In this document: piece after piece, positions 13,505 through 19,301 of the stretch
Layout of the letters: each line of letters opens with the position of its first letter
Numbering within the stretch: the first letter of the stretch is position 1
Origin: JBBRYK01 sp038237665
GTDB taxonomy: Bacteria; Actinomycetota; Thermoleophilia; Gaiellales; Gaiellaceae
Direction of reading: 5' to 3'
Length of the DNA: 19,301 nt
Assembly: GCA_038237665.1 (NCBI GenBank)
Contig: JBBRYK010000052.1
Location: forward strand, 1-19,301
Position numbers and translations under genes: made by a program
Notes under the pieces: generated by a model
What the model was told of the DNA's origin: nothing
The model's input: the letters and a program-made list of their open reading frames with translations, nothing else
Databases searched by the model: none

Positions 13505-14118
13505 CCCTTGGGCTCCAGCACGCAGCCGATGATCCGCGCGATCTCGTCGACCACTGCGTCCGGCATCCCGTCGCGCCCCTCCCAGAGGATCCACCGCATG
13601 CCGATCAGCTCGCCCATGCCCATTAGCGCCCACGCCGTGACTTCGGGATCGACGTCGGCGAGCTCCCCGCGCTCCTTGGCCTCGCGCAGCGCCTCGACAT
13701 AGCCGCCCGCGAGCCGGTCGTAGTGGTAGCGGAGCATCTCGGGGGAGACGAACTCGGCCTGGCGGACGATCCGGTAGAGCGCCGGGTGCTCGGCCGTGAA
13801 GCGGAAGTAGGCCTTGAAGCCGAGCAGCTCGGCCTCGAGTCGCGTCTTCCCTTTCGACGAGGCGGTCTTCATCGCATGCCGGACGCGGCGATTCAGGTCG
13901 CGGACGAGCTCGTCGAAGATCTCCTTCTTGCTCTCGAAGTAGAGGTAAAAGGTGCCCTGGGCGACGCCGGCCGCCTCGGTGATCTTGACGATGGAGGCTT
14001 CGTGGTAGCCGAGGTCGGCGAAGACGCGCTCGGCGGCTTCGATCAGGCGCTGGCGCGTGCGGGCTCCCCTGCTCCGGAGAGTCCTGCCTCCGACCCCGGT
14101 GGGCAGCACGTCGGTCAC
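13501..14118 (-). CDS. TetR-family transcriptional regulator
   Basis: A 205-aa repressor with an N-terminal TetR HTH: RQRLIEAAERVFADLGYHEA then SIVKITEAAGVAQGTFYLYF (residues 22-61), followed by ESKKEIFDELV. The ligand domain (about 70-200) is alpha-helical with FKAYFRFTAEHPALYRIVRQ, a pattern I associate with regulators of acyl-CoA and fatty-acid genes. The frame stays open further upstream, but GTG 14118 overlapping the ligase stop (GTGA) is the natural start. Being co-translated with the catabolic genes implies autoregulation, with an acyl-CoA or the imported acid as probable effector (inference). It is the only TetR protein in the window and so a candidate to bind the 23-bp palindromes. 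Confidence 0.94.
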   Translation of the reverse strand: MTDVLPTGVGGRTLRSRGARTRQRLIEAAERVFADLGYHEASIVKITEAAGVAQGTFYLYFESKKEIFDELVRDLNRRVRHAMKTASSKGKTRLEAELLGFKAYFRFTAEHPALYRIVRQAEFVSPEMLRYHYDRLAGGYVEALREAKERGELADVDPEVTAWALMGMGELIGMRWILWEGRDGMPDAVVDEIARIIGCVLEPKG

Positions 14119-15518
14119 GCGACCGGCACCTCGAGCTCCGACTTCTGGATCTTGCCGATCGAGTTCCGCGGCAGCTCGTCGACGACGTGGAACGACTTCG
14201 GCACCTTGAAGCGCGCAAGCCGGCCGCGGCACCACTCCACGAGCGCGCCTTCGCCCACGTCGCGACGCAGCACGACGAACGCGACGCAGACCTCGCCCCA
14301 GCGCTCGTCGGGGACGCCGACCACGGCCGCCTCGACGACGTCGGGGTGCGAGTCGAGCACCTGCTCGATCTCAGCCGGGTAGATGTTCTCGCCGCCCGAG
14401 ATGACCATGTCCTTCAGCCGGCCCTTGATCCGGTAGAAGCCCTCCTCGTCCCGCTCGGCGACGTCGCCGGTGCGGAGCCAGCCCTCGAGGAACGCCGCCT
14501 CGGTCGCCGCCGGGTTCCGCCAGTAGCCGGCGAACACGTTCGGCCCGCGCACGAGCAGCTCCTCTTCGTCGGAGAGCATGACCTCCACGTACGGGTACGG
14601 CTTTCCGGCATAGCCCGCCTTGCGGCGCGCGTCCTCGGGCGGAAGGCAGAGCACGTTCGGCGCGGCCTCGGTCAACCCGTACCCCTGGACGATGTCGACG
14701 CCGCGCTCGCTCCAGCGCTCGAGCAGGGCGACCGGCATCGGGGCACCACCGACGACGACCCGGTCGAGCGAGGACAGGTCGGCGGTCGCGAAGCCCGGCT
14801 CCTCGGCCATGAACTGGTACACGGCGGGCACGCCCATCATCGTCGTGACCCGCTTCTCCCCGATCAGCGCGAGGCAGCGCGCCGCCTCGAAGGTGCGCTC
14901 GAGGACGACCGTGGCGCCCTTCCACCAGGCCAGCAGCGGATGGACGTTCCACCCGCCGCAGTGGAACTGGGGCAGCACCTGGAGCACGACGTCGTCGCCC
15001 CGTACGCCCGTCGAGAGGTCGAAGCCGAGGTTCGTCCAGAAGCAGTTCGCGTGCGTGAGGAGCGCGCCCTTTGGCCGGCCCGTCGTGCCCGAGGTGTAGA
15101 TCAGGAGCAGCGGATCGTCGGGAGCGGGCCTGCCCGGTGACCCCGTGCCCGGCTCGCGCGCAGGCGCGACTGAGGCGAGCGCCAGCGCCTCCTCGCCCAG
15201 CTCCGCGAGCTCCTCCTCGACGAGGAAGAGCGCGGGCTCGGCGTCGTCGAGCTGGTAGGCGAGCTCGGAGGCGGAGAGGCGCCACGAGAGCGGCGCGAGG
15301 ATGGCACCCGCCTTGGCGCACGCGTAAAGCGTGGCGACGTGCTCGGGCGTGTTCTGAGTGAGGGTCGCGACCCGGTCGCCGTGGCTGAGCGACGCGGCGA
15401 GCTCGTCCGAGCGTGCGTCGAGCTCCGCGTAGGTCACCTCACGGCCGAGGTGGTCGATCGCGACCCGCTCGGGCGTCAGCGCCGCACGGTCGCGAAGCCA
15501 GCGGTCGATGGTCGTCAC
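14115..15518 (-). CDS. Acyl-CoA synthetase (AMP-forming ligase)
   Basis: ANL-superfamily enzyme activating a carboxylic acid to acyl-AMP and then acyl-CoA. The 467-aa product has the A3 motif YTSGTTGRPKG (residues 141-151), A5 GYGLTEAAPNV, A7/A8 WLRTGDVAERDEEGFYRIKG then RLKDMVISGGENIYPAEIE, and A10 PRNSIGKIQK with catalytic Lys456. Length and wording are of the short or medium-chain / FadD3-like group rather than acetyl-CoA synthetase. GTG 15518 overlaps the hydrolase stop as GTGA. Between a Liv-type importer and a KAS III enzyme, it most likely activates the imported acid. Substrate cannot be assigned. Confidence 0.94.
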   Translation of the reverse strand: MTTIDRWLRDRAALTPERVAIDHLGREVTYAELDARSDELAASLSHGDRVATLTQNTPEHVATLYACAKAGAILAPLSWRLSASELAYQLDDAEPALFLVEEELAELGEEALALASVAPAREPGTGSPGRPAPDDPLLLIYTSGTTGRPKGALLTHANCFWTNLGFDLSTGVRGDDVVLQVLPQFHCGGWNVHPLLAWWKGATVVLERTFEAARCLALIGEKRVTTMMGVPAVYQFMAEEPGFATADLSSLDRVVVGGAPMPVALLERWSERGVDIVQGYGLTEAAPNVLCLPPEDARRKAGYAGKPYPYVEVMLSDEEELLVRGPNVFAGYWRNPAATEAAFLEGWLRTGDVAERDEEGFYRIKGRLKDMVISGGENIYPAEIEQVLDSHPDVVEAAVVGVPDERWGEVCVAFVVLRRDVGEGALVEWCRGRLARFKVPKSFHVVDELPRNSIGKIQKSELEVPVA

Positions 15519-16318
15519 GCGGCCTCCAGGAACTCGGACACGACCTGGACGAAGCGTTCCGGCTCCTCCCAGAAGAAGAGGTGACCGGTGCCGGGGAAGA
15601 GCTCGAGACGGGCGTCCGGAATTCGCTCCGCGAGCAGCTCGGCGTTCCGGTAGTCGACGACATTGTCCTCGGTGCCGTGCACGACGAGCGTCGGCGCGCG
15701 GATCTCGCCGAGGCGGTCGAGAACGTCGAAGCTCGCACCGGCCATCGCCTGTGCCTGCCAGCCGGTCATGTCCGGCGGGGCTGCGAGGCGGTGGGCGAGG
15801 ATCCGCTCCACGAGCTCGGGTCGGCGCTCGAGCGTCTCGTCCGCGAGCGCGTTCTCGATTCCGCGCCGCAGGCTCTGCTCCAGCGGCATGCTGCCGAACT
15901 CGAGGAAGAGCTTCACGGTCGGCGGCGGCATCGGAAGCCCGCGCGTTCCCGGCGTCGTGCAGGCAAGGACGAGCCGCTCGACGCGGTCCGGCGCGTCGAG
16001 GGCGAGCTGCTGCGAGACGATCCCGCCGAGGCTCGCTCCGACGACGTGCGCGCGCTCGAGATCCACCGCGTCGAGGACGGCCAGGGCGTCGGCGGCCATG
16101 GCAGCTGCGCTGTAGGGGCCCGGCGGGACGTCGCTCGAGCCGACTCCCCGGTTGTCGAAGGAGACGACCAGGAACCGCTCGGCCAGCAGATCGACGATCG
16201 GCTCCCAGCCCCACCGCGCGTAGCCGAGCCCCTGGACGAGCAGCAGCGGCGGCCCCGAGCCGCGCACGTCGTACGCGATCCGGACGTCACCGCTCCGGGC
16301 CTCGAGCGTCGCGCTCAC
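15515..16318 (-). CDS. Alpha/beta hydrolase
   Basis: A 267-aa alpha/beta hydrolase with nucleophile elbow VVGASLGG (Ser96), acid HGTEDNVVD (Asp218) and GTGHLFF (His246). The oxyanion region reads LVQGLGYARWGW and is followed by FDNRGVGSS. This is the esterase / enol-lactonase (PcaD-like) / ring-cleavage hydrolase branch; wording resembles 3-oxoadipate enol-lactonase-type proteins, but no specific activity can be claimed. GTG 16318 overlaps the livM stop and the 3' end overlaps the ligase start, both as GTGA. It could release the free acid from an imported ester or lactone before CoA activation. Confidence 0.93.
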   Translation of the reverse strand: MSATLEARSGDVRIAYDVRGSGPPLLLVQGLGYARWGWEPIVDLLAERFLVVSFDNRGVGSSDVPPGPYSAAAMAADALAVLDAVDLERAHVVGASLGGIVSQQLALDAPDRVERLVLACTTPGTRGLPMPPPTVKLFLEFGSMPLEQSLRRGIENALADETLERRPELVERILAHRLAAPPDMTGWQAQAMAGASFDVLDRLGEIRAPTLVVHGTEDNVVDYRNAELLAERIPDARLELFPGTGHLFFWEEPERFVQVVSEFLEAA

Positions 16319-17421
16319 GTGTGTTGGTCCGGCGTGGCGACCGTGGCCGGTCCGCCCGAGTCGGTCCCGCGCAGCGCGGACTCGAGGCGGCGCAGGCCGG
16401 TCGGGCCGCGGCGGCGGCCGATCGCCGCGATCCCCCCGGGCAGGAAGAACACCACGAGGACGAAGAGCGCCCCCAGCAGGAAGAGCGGCTCGGAGAGCGG
16501 CGTGCGCAGGACGCCCGGCAGGCCGTGCACGGTCGAGGAGTCGCCGATCGCGCGGAAGCGATCCTGGAGGTACCAGTAGAGGACTCCGCCGAGGACGGCC
16601 CCCCATTTCGTCCCGGCGCCGCCGAGCACGACCATGATCAGAAAGGTCAGCGTCATGTTCGCCGCCGTGACCTCCGGGTTCGCGCCGGTCTGGAGCAGGA
16701 GGTAGACAACGCCGCCGGCGGTGCAGAGGAACGACGAGAGCACGAACGCCATCAGCTTGTAGCCGCGCGGGCGCAGGCCGATCACCTGCGTTCTCAGCTC
16801 GTTCTCGCGGATCGCCTGCCAGATCCGGCCCGGCGACGAATTGACCGCCCAGCGGATGATCGCGAACACGACGACGGCGTAGCCGAGCGCGAGCCAGTAC
16901 AGGTACTTGGTGTTGAAGACGCCGACGAAGACGTCCGGCAGCTTCCGGTAGTCGGTCCCGAGGCCTTCCTCTCCGCCGGTCAGGTTGTGCGGATTCTTGA
17001 TCGCAAGCGTCGCTCCGATCTGCGCGAAGGCGAGGGTGACCATCGCGAACGCGATCCCGCCGACCCGGAGGCTGACCGCGCCGACGAGGAAGGGGAAGAC
17101 GAGGCCGAGGCCGGCCGTCAGCAAAAGCGCTTCGGTGAAGCTCCAGTGCCATCTCGTGACCGCGATCGCCGGCAGGTACACGCCGATCGCGAAGTAGAGC
17201 GTGTGCCCGAACGAGAGCAGGCCCGTGTAGCCGAAGAGGAGATCGTAGGTGACTGCGACCCCGGCGAAGACGAGGCAGAGCGCCAGCAGCTGGAGCGTCC
17301 CGGCGCTGTTGATCGGGCCTGGGAAGACCTTCTTGACATCCCACGAGATCCAGGGCAGGCAGGTGAGGCCGGCGACGAGCGCGGCCGGGCCTGCGTAGCG
17401 GACGACCTGCCGGATGCTCAT
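16315..17421 (-). CDS. livM: Liv-type ABC transporter permease LivM
   Basis: Inner-membrane permease of the branched-chain-amino-acid (HAAT) transporter family. The 368-aa protein has about nine to ten hydrophobic segments, the family motif LLFGYTGLLSFGHTLYFAIG, SLRVGGIAFAMVTLAFAQI, the coupling EAA-like loop IRENELRTQVIGLRPRGYKL and VVLGGAGTKWGAVLGGVLYW. It ends with a hydrophilic tail of about 35 residues rich in Arg and Gly. It pairs with LivH, and ATG 17421 overlaps the livH stop (ATGA). Liv-type systems carry leucine/valine but also aromatic acids, urea, amides and cyclic carboxylates; the following hydrolase and ligase argue for a carboxylate here. Confidence 0.94.
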   Translation of the reverse strand: MSIRQVVRYAGPAALVAGLTCLPWISWDVKKVFPGPINSAGTLQLLALCLVFAGVAVTYDLLFGYTGLLSFGHTLYFAIGVYLPAIAVTRWHWSFTEALLLTAGLGLVFPFLVGAVSLRVGGIAFAMVTLAFAQIGATLAIKNPHNLTGGEEGLGTDYRKLPDVFVGVFNTKYLYWLALGYAVVVFAIIRWAVNSSPGRIWQAIRENELRTQVIGLRPRGYKLMAFVLSSFLCTAGGVVYLLLQTGANPEVTAANMTLTFLIMVVLGGAGTKWGAVLGGVLYWYLQDRFRAIGDSSTVHGLPGVLRTPLSEPLFLLGALFVLVVFFLPGGIAAIGRRRGPTGLRRLESALRGTDSGGPATVATPDQHT

Positions 17422-18323
17422 GCCAGGCTCCCCGAGAGGCCGCGCGGCCGGATCAGCAGGACGAGCCCGAGCAGCAGCACGACGCTGATGTCGCCGAGCC
17501 CCCAGTTGCCGATGTGCCAGCTCGCCTGCGGGTAGTAGTTCATGTACTGCTGGGAGACGCCGACGACGACGGCCGCCATCGCCGAGCCGGTGATCGAGCC
17601 CAGGCCGCCGATGACGACGACGATGAAGGCGAAGATCAGGAGGCTGGTTCCGCGGTCGGGGACGACCTGGCCGAAGTAGACGTTCGAGAGCGCGCCTCCT
17701 ACCGCCGCGGCCACGCCGCCGATCGCGAACACCAGCGTAAACGCCTTGCGGACGTCGATGCCGAGCGCCGTGACCATCGCGCGGTTCTCGGCGCCGGCGC
17801 GGATGATCAGGCCGTAGCGGGTCCTGCGCAGGAAGAGCTCGAGGCCGAGCAGGACGACGATCGCGACTCCGATCTCCAGGAAGCGGTCGTTCGGGATCCG
17901 GGCGCCGAAGATCGTCGTCGTGTCCGTCATCCAGGCGGGGGTCACGAACGGGCGCTCGTCACCGCCCCAGATCGCGCTCACGAGCGCGGTCGCAGCGAGC
18001 GACAGCCCAACCGTGACCAGCACCTGCTCGATGTGCCGCTGGTACAGCGGCCGGATCAGCACGAGCTCGACGAGCGCTGCGACCAGGCCGCCGATGGCCA
18101 TTCCGATCAGCGCCGAGACGAGGTAGCGGATCGAGATGTTGCCGATCCCGCCGAGGTGGCTCTCCATCCACCAGGTCCCGTACGCGCCGACGGTCAGGAA
18201 GAAGCCGTGGGCGAAGTTGAGAACGCCCATCAGCCCGTAGATCAGCGAGAGCCCCGAGGCGATCAGGAAGTACATGGCCCCGAGCCCGAGACCGGTCACG
18301 GTCAGGACGACGAAAGTGCTCAA
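17418..18323 (-). CDS. livH: Liv-type ABC transporter permease LivH
   Basis: The 301-aa partner permease with eight or so hydrophobic spans. Family motifs are SGLSLIYGLMGVLNFAHGFF near the N-terminus, TRYGLIIRAGAENRAMVTAL followed by GIDVRKAFTLVFAIGGVAAAVGG (coupling loop), and VVVIGGLGSITGSAMAAVVVG. The start is TTG 18323, overlapping the livF stop as TTGA; this is a rarer start but matches the overlapping style of the operon. No substrate-binding lipoprotein gene lies in the window; it may be upstream, beyond the right edge. Confidence 0.94.
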   Translation of the reverse strand: MSTFVVLTVTGLGLGAMYFLIASGLSLIYGLMGVLNFAHGFFLTVGAYGTWWMESHLGGIGNISIRYLVSALIGMAIGGLVAALVELVLIRPLYQRHIEQVLVTVGLSLAATALVSAIWGGDERPFVTPAWMTDTTTIFGARIPNDRFLEIGVAIVVLLGLELFLRRTRYGLIIRAGAENRAMVTALGIDVRKAFTLVFAIGGVAAAVGGALSNVYFGQVVPDRGTSLLIFAFIVVVIGGLGSITGSAMAAVVVGVSQQYMNYYPQASWHIGNWGLGDISVVLLLGLVLLIRPRGLSGSLA

Positions 18324-19048
18324 TGGGACCCTCCGGACACGCCGAGGAGCCGATGGACGAGGTCGCGGTCGGCGAGCAGCGTTCGCGCCGCGCTCGTGTG
18401 GACGACCAGGCCCTGGTCGAGAACGATCGCGTCGCCGGCGAGCGCTCGCACGACACCGAGGTTCTGCTCGACGAGCAGCACGGTGTGCAGCTCGGCGACG
18501 CGCTCGAGTGTTCGGGCGACCTCGGTCACGAGCAGCGGCGCGAGCCCCTTCGTCGGCTCGTCGACGAGCAGGAGACGGTTGTCGTTCAGGAGCGCGCGGC
18601 CGATCGCGAGCATCTGCTGCTGGCCACCGGAGAGCGTCCCGGCGCGCTGCTCGCCGCGGGTCTTCAGCTCGGGGAAGAGGTCGTAGACCAGGTCGTAGCG
18701 CGGCTCGGCGTCGCGCTCGGCCAGCCGAAGGTTCTCGGTCACCGTCAGGCCGGCGAAGACGTCGCGGTCCTCGGGCACGTAGCCGATCGACCGCCGGATG
18801 ATCTTGTGCGTCGGCGTGGAGGTGATCTCCTCGCCGTCGTAGCGAATCACCCCGCTACGGCCGGTCAGACCGAGCACGGCACGCAGCGTCGTCGTCTTGC
18901 CGACGCCGTTCCGGCCGAGCAGCGCGGTCACGCCTCCCTCGGGCACCGCGAAGGACACGCCCTGGAGTACGTGCGACTGTCCGAGATAGACGTGAACGTC
19001 GCGCAGCTCCAGGAGCGGCGGCGCCGTCGCGACGGCGGGCACCGCCAT
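18320..19048 (-). CDS. livF: Liv-type ABC transporter ATPase LivF
   Basis: Cytoplasmic ATPase of the importer, 242 aa. Walker A GRNGVGKTT (residues 45-53), the ABC signature LSGGQQQ (139-145) and Walker B LLLVDEPTKGLAP (159-171) are intact, with the H-loop region in VLLVEQNLGVVRAL. GYVPEDRDVFAGLTVTENL is typical of LivF rather than LivG. ATG 19048 shares one base with the livG stop (TGATG). Confidence 0.95.
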   Translation of the reverse strand: MAVPAVATAPPLLELRDVHVYLGQSHVLQGVSFAVPEGGVTALLGRNGVGKTTTLRAVLGLTGRSGVIRYDGEEITSTPTHKIIRRSIGYVPEDRDVFAGLTVTENLRLAERDAEPRYDLVYDLFPELKTRGEQRAGTLSGGQQQMLAIGRALLNDNRLLLVDEPTKGLAPLLVTEVARTLERVAELHTVLLVEQNLGVVRALAGDAIVLDQGLVVHTSAARTLLADRDLVHRLLGVSGGSH

Positions 19049-19301
19049 CAGAGCTCTTCTCCGACATAGGCCTGCTGCACGGTCGGGTTGGCCATCACGG
19101 CCTCGGGCGTGTCGCAGGCCAGCAGCGCCCCGTGGTGCATGACCGCGATGCGTTGAGCGAGGCCGGTCACGACCTCGAGGTGGTGCTCGACCATCAGCAC
19201 GGTTTTCCGCTCGTCGACGTGCACCGAGCGGATCAGCTCCACGAGCGCGGGCACGTCCTCGACGCTGAGCCCGGCCATCGGCTCGTCGAGCATGATCACC
19301 C
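19048..19301 (-). CDS. livG: Liv-type ABC transporter ATPase LivG (partial, C-terminus only)
   Basis: The last 84 or so residues of the second ATPase, entering from the right edge. It begins within Walker B (IMLDEPMAGLS) and continues with the D-loop, the H-loop VLMVEHHLEVVTGLAQRIAV and the LivG-typical end MHHGALLACDTPEAVMANPTVQQAYVGEEL. The N-terminal Walker A and signature motif are outside the window, as is the operon promoter. In LivG the text before the D-loop usually reads LLLDEPxAGL; MAGLS fits. Confidence 0.93.
   Translation of the reverse strand, partial: VIMLDEPMAGLSVEDVPALVELIRSVHVDERKTVLMVEHHLEVVTGLAQRIAVMHHGALLACDTPEAVMANPTVQQAYVGEEL

Overview
The window looks like chromosomal DNA from a high-GC actinobacterium. 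The basis is strong G/C third-position bias, frequent GTG starts, GTGA/ATGA stop-start overlaps, and the order valS-folC-(small membrane protein)-ndk-...-mreB, a conserved actinobacterial arrangement. My best guess for the class is a deep-branching lineage such as Thermoleophilia; this is inference from protein style, not a database result. I see no transposase, phage gene, CRISPR array, tRNA or rRNA.

Layout. (1) 1-6356, minus strand, read right to left: valS, folC, a 37-aa membrane peptide, a two-TM protein with a double zinc ribbon, ndk, a SAM methyltransferase, maf, and the start of mreB. These are housekeeping genes for translation, folate, nucleotide pools and cell shape, tightly packed. 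(2) 6357-8513, plus strand: isocitrate lyase aceA, divergent from valS, followed by a FadR-type GntR regulator with no canonical start codon. (3) 8514-8770 is the only sizeable non-coding stretch. It holds a threefold 23-bp tandem repeat and two copies of a 23-bp palindrome, upstream of a 106-aa HTH-like protein (8771-9091). (4) 9088-12484 is a polyhydroxyalkanoate (PHA) locus: phaC, a MaoC hydratase and a 3-hydroxybutyrate dehydrogenase on the minus strand, with an XRE regulator and a small phasin-like granule protein on the plus strand. (5) 12506-19301, minus strand: an operon of livG (partial), livF, livH, livM, an alpha/beta hydrolase, an acyl-CoA ligase, a TetR regulator and a divergent KAS III enzyme, every junction overlapping by 1 or 4 nt.

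How it fits together. The middle of the window is a carbon-storage and C2-assimilation district: PHA synthesis and mobilisation next to the glyoxylate-shunt entry enzyme. The last operon appears to import a small carboxylic acid or ester through a Liv-type ABC transporter, hydrolyse it if needed, activate it to a CoA thioester and pass it to a KAS III-like condensing or acyl-transfer enzyme, under a TetR repressor made in the same operon. The substrate cannot be read from the sequence.

The most novel signals are: a 23-bp palindrome family with four copies in the window (inside folC, twice before the HTH gene, and across the phasin stop codon); the transporter-ligase-KAS III operon whose KAS III has His in place of the usual catalytic Asn; the apparent CTG start of the GntR gene inside the aceA stop; and a palindromic operator placed between the -35 and -10 of the phasin promoter.
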